Notes: a model not told the origin generated them from the letters alone. A stretch of 64,000 bases of DNA from Anaerorhabdus sp036636695 (GCF_036636695.1 NZ_JAVWNW010000001.1); one strand, 5' to 3'. Counted from the first letter of the stretch, positions 1 to 9,717 are shown. Translations and numbers: made by a program.

Positions 1-1
1 T

Positions 2-2440
2 CAAAGTATTCCAGAACAACCCTATAGCATTTCCACAATAAATTCTATTGCCCAAAGTGTTATGAGTACATTTGAGGGAATGGAAGAAATATCAGTTGAA
101 CAAGTCCAGAATTCAGTAGAAGAAAATTTAATGAAGGCTGGATATTTTCAAGTCGCAAAGAACTACATTCTTTATCGAGAAAGTAGAGCAAGAAAAAGAG
201 AATATCGCAAATCTATTTTAATGTACTTTGATAAGAAAGAAGATATTGAAAATTGTCTAAGAGATATCGAAAGAAGTTATCCAGCTGAAAATTACAGCTT
301 GGAATTTTTAAGTAGAAAATTTTATTCTTATGTAAAAGAAGGGCTATCTGATGAAGAACTTTTTATAATACTCGTAAAAGCTGCTGCAGAGCTAGTAGTT
401 AAAGAGGCACCAGATTGGGAATTCATTGCAGCAAGAATTTTGTTGACTGAGTTTAATAGAAAACTTCTTACTCGCAGTGAACCATTTGAGAATTTTTATG
501 AAAAATTGAGATATCTTACTGAAAAAAGCTTGTATGGTGAGTATATACTTGAAAATTACACAAGAGAAGAAATAAATATTGCCTCAACTTTTATTGATGA
601 AAGCCGTAATACTTTACTTAATTATTCAGGCTTAGATTTATTATTAAAAAGATATGTGATTTCTGATTATGCAAAACAACCTTTGGAAACACCACAAGAA
701 ATGTTTTTAGGAATTGCACTACATCTAGCAATGAATGAAAATGAAAACCGATTATATTATGTTGGAAAATTTTATGATATGTTATCAATGTTAAAAGTAA
801 CGATGGCAACACCTACATTATCTAATGCACGGAAACCATTACATCAATTAAGTTCTTGTTTTATTGATACAGTGCCAGATAGTTTAGATGGTATCTATAG
901 AAGTATTGAGAATTTTGCGAAAGTTTCAAAACTTGGTGGTGGAATGGGAATGTATTTTGGAAAAGTACGTTCGAAAGGTGGAAGCATTAGAGGATTTGAA
1001 GGTGCTGCTGGTGGTGTTATTCGCTGGTTGAAACTGGTTAATGATACTGCAGTTGCGGTAGATCAGTTAGGTGTTAGACAGGGCGCTGTTGCTGTTTATT
1101 TAGATATATGGCATAAAGATATTCCAGAGTTTTTACAAATTAGAACAAACAATGGAGATGACCGTCTAAAGGCACATGATATATTTCCAGCAATTTGCTA
1201 CCCAGATTATTTCTTTGAACAAATTAAAACTAACCTGGATGGAGATTGGTACTTGCTAGACCCACATGAAGTTCTTATGATTAAAGGCTATTGCTTAGAA
1301 GATTTTTATGGGAATGAATGGCAAGAACGTTATCTCGATTGTATTCATGATGGTAGAATCTCTAAAAGAAGTATACCAATAAAAGAATTAGTAAGAATGA
1401 TCATCAAAAGTGCTGTAGAAACAGGAACTCCTTTTGCCTTTTATCGTGATGCTGTAAATCGAATGAATCCTAATCCACACAAAGGTATGATTTATTGTTC
1501 TAATTTGTGTACAGAGATTGCCCAAAATATGTCTGAAATAAAACAAGTAAATCAAGAAATTGTGGATGTACAAGGAGAGGTAGTTGTAGTTACAACAACG
1601 AAACCAGGTGACTTTGTTGTCTGCAATTTGGCATCACTTTCATTAGGAAAAATAAATGTAAATGATGATGTTGAACTACAAGAGACAATTGAATTGGTTG
1701 TAAGAGCTTTAGATAATGTAATTGATTTGAATTATTTCCCTTTACCATATGCAAAAGTTAATAACTTAGCATATCGCCCAATTGGTTTAGGTGTATCAGG
1801 ATATCATCACATGCTAGCAAAAAATGGTATTCGATGGGAAAGTGAAGAACATCTGAATTTTGCAGATAAGATATTCGAAAAAATAAACTATTTTACACTT
1901 CAAGCATCACTCAAGATAGCGAAAGAAAAAGGTGCTTATTCTTATTTTAAAGGAAGTGATTTTGACAATGGAAATTATTTCACAAAAAGAAATTATTTTG
2001 ATGAAAAATGGATAAAACTTCGTGATGAAATTCATCGTCATGGTATCAGAAATGGATATTTACTTGCTATTGCACCAACTTCAAGTACATCAATTATTGC
2101 GAATACGACGGCGGGTTTAGATCCTATTATGGATAGATTTTTCCTTGAAGAAAAGAAGAATGGGCTTATACCACGAGTTGCTCCAGAATTATCACCAAAA
2201 ACCTACTGGTTATACAAAAATGCTCATTTAATTGATCAACAGTGGTCAGTAAAAGCATGTGGTATTAGACAAAGACATGTAGACCAAGCGATGAGTATGA
2301 ATATTTATATTACGAATGATTACACATTCAAAAAAATATTAGATTTATATATTCTAGCGTATGAAATGGGAGTTAAGACAATCTATTATGTTCGAAGTAG
2401 AAGTCTAGATATTGAAGATTGTGAAAGTTGTAGTGCATAA
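2..2440 (+). CDS. nrdA: Ribonucleoside-diphosphate reductase, alpha (large) subunit, 5'-truncated by window edge
   Basis: Reduces ribonucleoside diphosphates to deoxy forms with the NrdB radical subunit encoded next. The reading frame is open to base 2 with no stop, and the residues ahead of the first ATG (62) read as the end of an ATP-cone (helical stretch up to 'AKNYILYRESR'). I therefore think the gene begins outside the window and that 62 is not the start. Visible motifs: 'TPTLSNAR' and 'QLSSCF' (first active-site Cys), 'GGGMG', the catalytic 'SNLCTEI' (Asn-Cys-Glu, Cys codon at 1508), 'LASLSLG', 'IAPTSSTS', and a C-terminal 'CESCSA' redox pair that accepts electrons from thioredoxin or glutaredoxin. 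An ATP-cone plus no nrdI or nrdH nearby favours class Ia over Ib, though this is inference. nrdB follows after a 13-bp gap. Confidence 0.95.
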   Translation, partial: QSIPEQPYSISTINSIAQSVMSTFEGMEEISVEQVQNSVEENLMKAGYFQVAKNYILYRESRARKREYRKSILMYFDKKEDIENCLRDIERSYPAENYSLEFLSRKFYSYVKEGLSDEELFIILVKAAAELVVKEAPDWEFIAARILLTEFNRKLLTRSEPFENFYEKLRYLTEKSLYGEYILENYTREEINIASTFIDESRNTLLNYSGLDLLLKRYVISDYAKQPLETPQEMFLGIALHLAMNENENRLYYVGKFYDMLSMLKVTMATPTLSNARKPLHQLSSCFIDTVPDSLDGIYRSIENFAKVSKLGGGMGMYFGKVRSKGGSIRGFEGAAGGVIRWLKLVNDTAVAVDQLGVRQGAVAVYLDIWHKDIPEFLQIRTNNGDDRLKAHDIFPAICYPDYFFEQIKTNLDGDWYLLDPHEVLMIKGYCLEDFYGNEWQERYLDCIHDGRISKRSIPIKELVRMIIKSAVETGTPFAFYRDAVNRMNPNPHKGMIYCSNLCTEIAQNMSEIKQVNQEIVDVQGEVVVVTTTKPGDFVVCNLASLSLGKINVNDDVELQETIELVVRALDNVIDLNYFPLPYAKVNNLAYRPIGLGVSGYHHMLAKNGIRWESEEHLNFADKIFEKINYFTLQASLKIAKEKGAYSYFKGSDFDNGNYFTKRNYFDEKWIKLRDEIHRHGIRNGYLLAIAPTSSTSIIANTTAGLDPIMDRFFLEEKKNGLIPRVAPELSPKTYWLYKNAHLIDQQWSVKACGIRQRHVDQAMSMNIYITNDYTFKKILDLYILAYEMGVKTIYYVRSRSLDIEDCESCSA

Positions 2441-2453
2441 GGAGGAAATAGAA

Positions 2454-3497
2454 GTGAATTCATTACTAAAAAAGCCGCTTTTTAATCCAGCGGGAGATAT
2501 TGATGTTAATCATAGAAGAATGATTAATGGAAATACAACGAATTTAAATGATTTTAATAACCTAAAATATACATGGGTAACTGGATGGTATAGACAGGCT
2601 ATGAATAATTTTTGGGTGCCAGAAGAAATAAACTTAGCACAAGATGTTAAAGATTATCCCAATTTACCAAAAGCAGAAAAAATAGCTTATGATAAAATTC
2701 TATCCTTTTTAATTTTTTTAGATAGTATTCAAACTGCCAATTTACCAAGTATAGGTAGCTATATCACCGCAAATGAAGTGAATCTATGTTTATCAATCCA
2801 AACATTTCAGGAAGCCCTACATAGTCAATCCTATAGCTATATGTTAGATACTATCTGTCAGCCACAAGAAAGAACAGATATCCTGTATCAATGGAAGACA
2901 GACAAACATTTATTGGATAGAAATACATTCATTGGTAATTTATATAATGATTTTCAAACAAAACAAGATTCGTTAACATTTGTAAAAATGTTGATTGCGA
3001 ATTATATTTTAGAAGGTATTTATTTTTATTCAGGATTTATGTTCTTTTACAATTTAGGAAGAAACAACTTAATGCCAGGTTCTGTACAAGAAATCCGATA
3101 TATCAATCGTGATGAAAACACGCATCTATGGTTATTTAAAAGTATCTTACTAGAACTCAAGAAGGAAGAACCGAGTTTATTTTCTGAAGAAAACATGGAT
3201 ATTTATCGTGCAATGATAAAAGAAGGATGTACACAGGAAATTGAGTGGGGACACTATGTTATTGGCGATGATGTACAAGGGCTTACTAAACAAATGATTA
3301 CGGATTATATTAAATACTTAGGAAATATGAGATGTATGAATTTAGGTTTTGAAAAAATATATGAAGGCTATGATGAAGAACCTTCTTCATTAAATTGGGT
3401 ATCACAATATTCAAATGCTAATATGATCAAGACAGATTTCTTTGAGGCTAAATCAACAGCATATGCTAAAAGTAGTGCAATTGTGGACGATCTATAA
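2454..3497 (+). CDS. nrdB: Ribonucleoside-diphosphate reductase, beta (radical) subunit
   Basis: Small subunit that holds the dimetal centre and tyrosyl radical used by NrdA. I choose a GTG start at 2454 because GGAGGA (2441-2446) sits 7 bases upstream; the in-frame TTG at 2412 lies inside nrdA and would add an unrelated tail. This gives 347 residues, normal for the family. Metal-ligand motifs are present: 'DSIQTANLPSI', 'EALHSQSY' (Glu..His with the radical Tyr four residues after His), and 'DENTHLWL'. It is cotranscribed with nrdA and a terminator-like hairpin follows at about 3748. The Tyr is retained, so a conventional Tyr-radical enzyme is expected; the metal (Fe or Mn) cannot be read from sequence. 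Confidence 0.94.
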   Translation: MNSLLKKPLFNPAGDIDVNHRRMINGNTTNLNDFNNLKYTWVTGWYRQAMNNFWVPEEINLAQDVKDYPNLPKAEKIAYDKILSFLIFLDSIQTANLPSIGSYITANEVNLCLSIQTFQEALHSQSYSYMLDTICQPQERTDILYQWKTDKHLLDRNTFIGNLYNDFQTKQDSLTFVKMLIANYILEGIYFYSGFMFFYNLGRNNLMPGSVQEIRYINRDENTHLWLFKSILLELKKEEPSLFSEENMDIYRAMIKEGCTQEIEWGHYVIGDDVQGLTKQMITDYIKYLGNMRCMNLGFEKIYEGYDEEPSSLNWVSQYSNANMIKTDFFEAKSTAYAKSSAIVDDL

Positions 3498-3747
3498 GAT
3501 TAATGGGAAGTAGAATAGCATGAGTACTGCTATTGGATAGCTTAGTATAATGTTATTTAATCTAATGCATTTATGAAGACGTGATATTGTGTTAATAACA
3601 ATTCATGAGGTAAGAAAATGATAACTTGATGCTACTAGATATGATTGGGTAACTTAAAGTAGTTAGGACTGAAATACTAACGAAAGTTTGTAAATTACTG
3701 ATTTTAAATTTAATGTAGCAATTAAAAAAATGTTTTTGTACTAATAA
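3498..3747. other. Unassigned 250-bp spacer downstream of nrdB
   Basis: No convincing open frame with a ribosome binding site on either strand; stops occur in all forward frames. One small inverted repeat, ATAGCA-N7-TGCTAT, lies at about 3514-3532, but no T-run follows it. I see no tRNA or known riboswitch signature. It may be a long 3' UTR or decayed coding DNA. Confidence 0.4.
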
Positions 3748-3793
3748 TATACCTCTTTGAGTCGATGTTTGACTTGAGGAGGTATTTGTTTTA
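3748..3793 (+). terminator. Intrinsic terminator after nrdAB
   Basis: Left arm ATACCTC..GAGTC and right arm GACTTGAGGAGGTAT pair with a few G-U pairs around a 7-base loop, followed by TTTGTTTT. It lies upstream of the two-component operon and separates it from nrdAB. Confidence 0.75.
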
Positions 3794-3838
3794 TCAATAC
3801 ATTTTAAATTAGTAAACAATAGTTAGTATTGCGATAAA

Positions 3839-3856
3839 TCTTAATACATCTTAAGT
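3839..3856 (+). promoter_or_regulatory. Candidate response-regulator binding site (tandem CTTAA)
   Basis: CTTAA occurs twice with starts 10 bp apart (3840 and 3850), about one helical turn, 46 bp upstream of the regulator start. The same CTTAA word occurs twice 22 bp apart (6121 and 6143) ahead of the efflux genes. OmpR-family regulators commonly bind direct repeats spaced by whole turns. The assignment is inference. Confidence 0.35.
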
Positions 3857-3901
3857 GGACATGAAAAAGGATGAGGTTATTATTTGAGTAGGAGGTGGAG
3901 T

Positions 3902-4576
3902 ATGAACATTTTAATAGTTGAAGATGATAAGGATATAGTTGAATTAATTCAGTTATATTTAGAAAATGAGGGTTATCATGTTTATGCAGCAAATAATGGT
4001 GAGAATGGGTTGAAACAGTTTGCTGCACAGGATATTCATTTATGCATATTGGATATTATGATTCCAAAAGTAAATGGATATGAGGTAGCAAAGCAGATTA
4101 GAAGTAAGAGTAAAGTACCTATCATATTTTTATCTGCAAAAGGGCAATATGAAGATATTGTTTTAGGTTTGAATTTAGGTGCTGATGATTATATTACAAA
4201 ACCATTCAATCCCTTAGAATTGATTGCTCGTGTTAAATCAGCTTTAAGGAGAACGTATGAAATGCGTGATGAGAATGCGGTTTTAGAGGGTGATGGAATA
4301 CGTCTTGAAGTCAATTCACTAAGCTGTTTTATTGATGGAAGAGAAATTGTGTTAACGCCAACAGAGTACAAAATTCTTTCTTTATTTCTGAAAAACCCCA
4401 ATCGTATATTTAATAAGGTACAAATATATGAATATATAAATGGTGAATGTTTTGAGTCGTTAGAAAATACAATTCAAGTACACATGTCTAATCTTAGAGA
4501 TAAAATAGAGAATAACCCAAAAGAACCAAAATTTATAAAAACAGTACGTGGATTGGGGTATAAACTTGAAAAATAA
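3902..4576 (+). CDS. OmpR-family response regulator
   Basis: DNA-binding response regulator of 224 residues. Residues 1-115 are a receiver domain with the acidic pair D8/D9, phospho-acceptor D51 in 'CILDIMIPK', and the conserved Lys in 'DYITKPF'. Residues about 125-222 are a winged helix ('LTPTEYKILSLF', 'VRGLGYKL'). The ATG at 3902 has GGAGGTGG (3891-3898) at good spacing; the TTG at 3884 lies before that site and is not used. The next gene, the cognate kinase, overlaps its 3' end, and the MacAB-like efflux genes follow. The pair therefore probably senses an envelope stress or antimicrobial and controls the pump, as similar modules do. Confidence 0.93.
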   Translation: MNILIVEDDKDIVELIQLYLENEGYHVYAANNGENGLKQFAAQDIHLCILDIMIPKVNGYEVAKQIRSKSKVPIIFLSAKGQYEDIVLGLNLGADDYITKPFNPLELIARVKSALRRTYEMRDENAVLEGDGIRLEVNSLSCFIDGREIVLTPTEYKILSLFLKNPNRIFNKVQIYEYINGECFESLENTIQVHMSNLRDKIENNPKEPKFIKTVRGLGYKLEK

Positions 4577-6125
4577 AATAACGATTTTTAATCTGCTTGT
4601 ATTTTATTTTATTATTTTAGCAGTAATAATTTTTGGACTGTATCTTGGAGCACAACAAGCAACATCTGTAATATTTGAAACATATAATATCGTTGGAGAT
4701 GAACTAGAGTTTTCACTTATTGATGATAAACTAAAGACTGAAGATTTTAGTAATATTAATTACGATACTGTTTTTGGAAATAATAATGAAGTTTGGATCG
4801 TTGATAGTAATGGTAAAAATATATACTCGCATCGAGGAGATACAATCAAACTTACAAAAAATGAATTACAATACTTATATGATTTTAGAAATCCCAAATA
4901 TACATCACTCGTTGATTATGATTACAATGGCAAGAAAATAGTAAGTGTGACAATGGAGTATGTAAATCAAGAGGAACTTAATAAAATCTACATACTAGAT
5001 AATACAGGTAAAGTGCTTATATCAAATGATTCAAACAAAACGAGTTTTACCCAAGAAGAATTATCGGTTATAAAAAACAGTAATAATCCGTATGGTAAGT
5101 ATGAGTTTACAACAAATAAAGGAAACAAGTATTATTTAATAACAAATTATTTTAATGCAATTGATCATTCTTTTGATACAATATATAAACAAGTTGATCA
5201 AGTTTATTTATTCTTTATGATTATGGTTATAGGAGTAGTACTATTGTTTATCTTTGTTATTAAGCAATCAATCATCAAACCAATAACTTTGCTTAAGGAA
5301 GCAATCAGTGAATTTAAAAATACAAAAGAAGGTAAAAATATCAAGTATAAGGGAGCAAATGAATTTGTAAGTATAATAGAAAATTTTAATGATTTAACAA
5401 CCTCATTAGAAGAAGCAAATCAATTACAAAAAGAACATGAGAATGAAAAAAGCAAGATGCTTTCAAATGTATCACATGATTTAAAGACACCTATTACAGT
5501 AATACAGGGCTATTCAATTGCATTAAGTGATGGGATAGTTCCAAAAGAAAAAGAGGCAATATATCTTAAAGTAATAACAGATAAAGCAACACAACTTAAT
5601 GAGTTGGTTAATCAATTTTATGAGTATAGTAAACTAGAGCATCCTGATTATCGTTGCAAATTTATTGTCACAGAGATGAGAGAATTCTTAGAGCGATATT
5701 TTGATAAGAAAAGCTCAGAAATTGATTTGAGAAATGATAAGGTGATTGTTGATTTTGTAAATCAAACTGTTTTCTGTAACATTGATATTTTACAATTTAC
5801 TAGAGCATTAGATAATTTGATTAATAATGCGGTGAAACATAACAAAGATGGAATTATAATTCATGCATCAATGGAAGTAGATGAACATAATGTTTATATT
5901 AATATTGAGGATAATGGTGTTGGTATTCCAAAAGATCGTGTTGATCGTATTTTCGATGCCTTTGTTGTGAACGATGATGCACGGAGTAATAATACAAGTG
6001 GGTTAGGTTTAACAATCTGTAAAAAAATTATTGAAATGAATGGAGGTAGCATTGAAATTATGGAAGAAAATTATTTATATAAGGCACGTTTTAGAATTGT
6101 TTTGCCAAAGTATAAGAAATCTTAA
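4566..6125 (+). CDS. Membrane sensor histidine kinase
   Basis: Cognate kinase for the upstream regulator, about 519 residues. It has an N-terminal membrane segment (about residues 5-28), a roughly 180-residue extracytoplasmic sensor region, a second membrane segment near 'FFMIMVIGVVLLFIFVI', a HAMP-like linker and a HisKA domain with H304 in 'NVSHDLKTP'. The ATPase domain has N box 'NLINNAVKHN', G1 'DNGVGIP' and G2 'GLGLTICKK'. Start choice: TTG at 4566 has GGGG at 4555-4558 seven bases ahead, whereas the GTG at 4548 has no site. The start overlaps the regulator gene, implying translational coupling. The ligand is unknown. Confidence 0.9.
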   Translation: MKNKITIFNLLVFYFIILAVIIFGLYLGAQQATSVIFETYNIVGDELEFSLIDDKLKTEDFSNINYDTVFGNNNEVWIVDSNGKNIYSHRGDTIKLTKNELQYLYDFRNPKYTSLVDYDYNGKKIVSVTMEYVNQEELNKIYILDNTGKVLISNDSNKTSFTQEELSVIKNSNNPYGKYEFTTNKGNKYYLITNYFNAIDHSFDTIYKQVDQVYLFFMIMVIGVVLLFIFVIKQSIIKPITLLKEAISEFKNTKEGKNIKYKGANEFVSIIENFNDLTTSLEEANQLQKEHENEKSKMLSNVSHDLKTPITVIQGYSIALSDGIVPKEKEAIYLKVITDKATQLNELVNQFYEYSKLEHPDYRCKFIVTEMREFLERYFDKKSSEIDLRNDKVIVDFVNQTVFCNIDILQFTRALDNLINNAVKHNKDGIIIHASMEVDEHNVYINIEDNGVGIPKDRVDRIFDAFVVNDDARSNNTSGLGLTICKKIIEMNGGSIEIMEENYLYKARFRIVLPKYKKS

Positions 6126-6183
6126 TCTAATATAAATGTTAACTTAAGAATTAGCCTTCATAATTGCCTGTAGAGGTGAGAAA

Positions 6184-7749
6184 ATGAAGGCTTTATTTTT
6201 AAAACTTAAAAACAAAAAAATAGTTGTTTTAATTATAGTTATCGGACTAGTGTGTGCAATTATTGGTGTGAAATTATTTATGCCAAAAGGATCAGACAAT
6301 CAAGGAGCGTTAACAGATATAAAGCGAACAGTTACCATTGAGCGAGGAACACTAAAAGATAGTATTGATATTAAAGGTATTATTAAAAGTGAAGAATCAT
6401 CAAGTGTAACACCAACATTACCAGCAAAAGTAATGGAGTTAAATGTCAAAGTAGGTGACATTGTGAAGAAGGGTGATGTTATTGCAGTTTTAGATAACTC
6501 ATCAATTAAAGAAGAAATAGAGAAGAAAAAGAAAGAAATAGGCGAAGAAAAAAGCAATCTAAAGCTGGCATTTGACCGTCTAACAAAGCAACAAGAAGAG
6601 GCAGCTCAAAGAAAAAATGATGTCATAAATGAGCAAACTAGGCTTGTGAACCAAGCTCAAACAGCTTATGATCAAGCAGTTCGAAATGCGAGTAATTATA
6701 CTTCAACATTAAATAGTGCAAAAGGAAATTTTGAAAATGCAAAGATTGAAGTAGAGAAGCGAAGAAATGAATTGAGTAATAAAGAATCAATTTTGCAACA
6801 ACGATATACTGAGTGGGTGAATAATGGTGGAACAGATAGTTCAACTGGTTATACTGAATATCAAACTGCCAAAGCCGAGCTAGAGGCAGCGTCAAAAGAG
6901 TTTGAAAATGCGAAAAATGTTTTTAATTATGATGAATATGAAAAAAATTACAATACAGCTGTTGAGCAATCAAACAATTTAAATCAGACAATGACGGAAG
7001 CTAAAAATCGTCTTGATAATTCAAAGAATGATAGAGATAAAGCGATTAAATCTGAAGACAAGAATATTCAAGATTTAAATTTGCAAGCCCTTGATGCTAA
7101 GAAAAAATGGGAAACTTACAATGGTAGCGATGCACTTAAGGAATTAGATAAAAAAATGGAAGAATCTGTTTTAAAAGCTGAAACTTCTGGTAAAATTACT
7201 GAATTAAAGGTAACAGTAGGAAGTGTTCCTAAAGAATCTATTGCGACTATTGAATCAGTTGATAAACTAATCATGGAAGCAACTGTTCAAGCTTACGATA
7301 TAGCGAAAGTCAAAGAAGGACAAAAAGTAATTATCACGAATTCAACAAATGATAAACAAGTTGAAGGAACGATTTTAAGAGTATCACCAACTGCAACAAC
7401 AAGTGAGAATACGAGTGGATTTCTAGTGCAAATCAAAGTTAGTGCATCAGACAATCTTTATGTTGGAACAAAAGTTAATGGAGAAATTATTATAAGTGAA
7501 AAACAAAATGTATTGACTGTTCCAAAAGATGCAGTATTTCAAGATGACGAAGGTGGTCACATCAAAGTTCAAGGTGAAGATGGTGAGTTTAAAGATATGT
7601 TAGTAACTGTTGTTGAACAAAATGAATTCTTTGTCGAAATTAGTGGGAAAGATGTTAAAGAAGGTCTAGAAGTTTTGGCGGTTTACGAGTGGGATAATCT
7701 TGTCAACAATCAAAGAGATAAAATAGAGGCTGAAGATAATGTACAATAA
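6184..7749 (+). CDS. Membrane-fusion (HlyD/MacA-like) efflux adaptor
   Basis: Periplasmic-adaptor-type protein of 521 residues that would link the following ABC transporter to the cell surface in a Gram-positive envelope. It has one N-terminal membrane anchor (about residues 11-33) and a split biotinyl-lipoyl-like domain whose first half reads 'VMELNVKVGDIVKKGDVIAVLD' in part. A long Lys/Glu/Asn-rich coiled-coil hairpin follows (about residues 100-325), then a beta-barrel portion with 'VPKDAVF'. The ATG at 6184 follows GAGGTGAG. The ATPase gene overlaps its end by 11 bp. The hairpin is longer than in small Gram-positive YknX-type adaptors. The substrate is unknown. Confidence 0.88.
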   Translation: MKALFLKLKNKKIVVLIIVIGLVCAIIGVKLFMPKGSDNQGALTDIKRTVTIERGTLKDSIDIKGIIKSEESSSVTPTLPAKVMELNVKVGDIVKKGDVIAVLDNSSIKEEIEKKKKEIGEEKSNLKLAFDRLTKQQEEAAQRKNDVINEQTRLVNQAQTAYDQAVRNASNYTSTLNSAKGNFENAKIEVEKRRNELSNKESILQQRYTEWVNNGGTDSSTGYTEYQTAKAELEAASKEFENAKNVFNYDEYEKNYNTAVEQSNNLNQTMTEAKNRLDNSKNDRDKAIKSEDKNIQDLNLQALDAKKKWETYNGSDALKELDKKMEESVLKAETSGKITELKVTVGSVPKESIATIESVDKLIMEATVQAYDIAKVKEGQKVIITNSTNDKQVEGTILRVSPTATTSENTSGFLVQIKVSASDNLYVGTKVNGEIIISEKQNVLTVPKDAVFQDDEGGHIKVQGEDGEFKDMLVTVVEQNEFFVEISGKDVKEGLEVLAVYEWDNLVNNQRDKIEAEDNVQ

Positions 7750-8440
7750 CTTGCTGGAACTCAAAAAGATTAAGAAAACTTACAATATTGGTAAAGACAA
7801 TGAACTTGAGATATTGCATGGAATAACCTTATCGATTGAAGAAGGCGAATTTGTAGCTATTGTTGGTGAGTCTGGAAGTGGAAAATCAACATTAATGAAT
7901 ATTATAGGGGCACTTGATAAGCCAACAGAGGGTTCTTATATCTTAGATGGAATTGATGTTTTAAAGATGAAAAAAAATCAAATGAGTGATGTTCGTAATC
8001 GCAAAATAGGATTTATCTTTCAAAATTTTAATTTAATTGGAAGATCAACCGCATTAAAAAACGTTGAATTGCCAATGTTATATAAAGGAATGAGTCCAAA
8101 AGAAAGACATATACGTGCAAAGAAGCTATTAGAGATGGTGGGAATGTCAGAACGGATGTATCACGAGCCGAGTGAGTTGAGTGGTGGTCAAAAACAGAGA
8201 GTAGCAATTGCAAGAGCTTTGGCGAACAATCCTGCATTGTTATTGGCCGATGAACCGACTGGTGCATTAGATTCTAAAACTAGTCGAATAGTAATGGATT
8301 TGTTTCATGAATTAAATAAAAAAGAGGGTAAAACGATTGTGTTAATCACCCATAGTAAAGAATTAGCCAGTGAATGTCCTAGAGTTATTACAATATTAGA
8401 TGGCATGATTGTTAGCGATACAAAGGAGAAGCAATTATGA
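7739..8440 (+). CDS. ABC transporter ATPase, MacB/LolD-type
   Basis: ATP-binding subunit of 233 residues that drives the adjacent FtsX-like permease. Walker A is 'GESGSGKST', the Q-loop 'FIFQNFNLI', the signature 'LSGGQKQR' and Walker B 'LLLADEPTGALD', followed by the H-loop 'LITHSKE'. It overlaps the adaptor gene at its start and the permease gene by four bases at its end, so the three are one translationally coupled unit. The family includes antimicrobial-peptide and macrolide exporters; the substrate here cannot be read. Confidence 0.94.
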   Translation: MYNNLLELKKIKKTYNIGKDNELEILHGITLSIEEGEFVAIVGESGSGKSTLMNIIGALDKPTEGSYILDGIDVLKMKKNQMSDVRNRKIGFIFQNFNLIGRSTALKNVELPMLYKGMSPKERHIRAKKLLEMVGMSERMYHEPSELSGGQKQRVAIARALANNPALLLADEPTGALDSKTSRIVMDLFHELNKKEGKTIVLITHSKELASECPRVITILDGMIVSDTKEKQL

Positions 8441-9714
8441 TTATAGAAAATATTAAACTAGCGATTATTTCATTAAGAGCAAACAAGTTACGAGCACTTC
8501 TTACGATGTTGGGAATTATCATTGGTGTCGGTTCAGTTATTGCGATTGTCACAATTGGTGATGCCATGACAGGGAACATAAATTCTGAATGGGCAGGGTT
8601 TGGAGCAAAAAATATTTCGATTCAAGTGTCAGACAGAAATTCAAATAATTATGATCCTAGTTTTGATTATAGTAATTATGAATGGAGTGAACCCAAACAA
8701 AGTGAATTGATTACAGAAAAAATGGTGGAAGATTATAGACAGAAATACTCATCTAGCATTGAAGCAATTACAATTACAAATACCCTTTCTACAATTCGAT
8801 TTACAAATGGGCGGTATAAGGTGAATGCTGAAGTTATAGGAGTTAATCCTGATGCCAAAATATCTGATAAAATCCAAATGATTGCTGGTGAATTTATTAC
8901 CACAAATGACATTTCAAACAAGAAAAAAACGATTGTTGTTTCTGATAGATTTGTTCAAGAATATTATGGAAACCGTATTGATCCTAAAGATGCAATTGGA
9001 AATACAATTATCTTAGATAAAGAGAATAAAATAGAAAAGCTCTATATTAGTGGTGTATATAGATACCAAGAACAAGATGGAGCAATGGTTTACAATAAAG
9101 ACTCTGGAACAAAAGCATACATTCCTTATTCACTAGCTTATCAAATACAGGATAGTTCGATTGGATTTAAAAACCTAACAGTTGTACCGCGAGAAGAAGT
9201 GGATGCCAAAGAGTTTCTTATTTCTACTAGCGCATACTTTGAATCTTATTATGTAAGTAATGAGAAAATAACTGCAGTAACGAGCAGTATGGCAAGTATG
9301 TTGAAATCAATGAATAAAATGTTGGATCAAATTAAATTAGGAATAGGTGGCGTAGCTGCGATTAGTTTACTTGTTGGCGGAATTGGTGTTATGAATATAA
9401 TGATGGTATCCGTGACTGAAAGAACAAGAGAAATTGGAATACGGATGGCTTTAGGTGCAAAAGGAAGTATCATTCGTTTTCAATTCCTAGTTGAGGCGAT
9501 GATGGTTAGTCTTTGTGGCGGAATTATTGGAATTGTTATGGGATTATCAATAGGAGCAATTGTGGCCAATGTAATGAAATACCAAGCAAAACCTTCATTA
9601 TTTGTTATATTAAGTTCAGTTTTATTCTCTTTGGCAATTGGTATGTTTTTTGGATATATGCCTGCAAATAAGGCAAGTCAACTAGATCCAATTGAAGCAT
9701 TGAGATATGAATAG
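8437..9714 (+). CDS. ABC transporter permease, MacB/FtsX family
   Basis: Permease of 425 residues with the typical layout: one N-terminal membrane helix ('LTMLGIIIGVGSVIAIVTIG'), a large extracytoplasmic MacB-PCD domain (about residues 45-285), then three C-terminal helices starting near 'LGIGGVAAISLLVGGIGVMNIMMV'. The conserved cytoplasmic 'ERTREIGIRMALGA' coupling motif is present. With the ATPase and adaptor it forms a tripartite mechanotransmission-type exporter. A strong terminator follows directly. Confidence 0.93.
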   Translation: MIIENIKLAIISLRANKLRALLTMLGIIIGVGSVIAIVTIGDAMTGNINSEWAGFGAKNISIQVSDRNSNNYDPSFDYSNYEWSEPKQSELITEKMVEDYRQKYSSSIEAITITNTLSTIRFTNGRYKVNAEVIGVNPDAKISDKIQMIAGEFITTNDISNKKKTIVVSDRFVQEYYGNRIDPKDAIGNTIILDKENKIEKLYISGVYRYQEQDGAMVYNKDSGTKAYIPYSLAYQIQDSSIGFKNLTVVPREEVDAKEFLISTSAYFESYYVSNEKITAVTSSMASMLKSMNKMLDQIKLGIGGVAAISLLVGGIGVMNIMMVSVTERTREIGIRMALGAKGSIIRFQFLVEAMMVSLCGGIIGIVMGLSIGAIVANVMKYQAKPSLFVILSSVLFSLAIGMFFGYMPANKASQLDPIEALRYE

Positions 9715-9717
9715 AAT

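Noticed and set aside
62..64. ATG at 62 as the nrdA start
   Set aside because: The frame is open to the window edge and the residues before it continue the ATP-cone domain; no ribosome site precedes this ATG.
2412..2414. TTG at 2412 as the nrdB start
   Set aside because: It lies inside nrdA without a ribosome site, while GTG at 2454 has GGAGGA 7 bases upstream and begins at the family's normal N-terminus.
3592..3819. 75-residue minus-strand frame in the nrdB downstream spacer
   Set aside because: No ribosome site, low-complexity Ser/Thr/Phe sequence, and it runs through the terminator hairpin.
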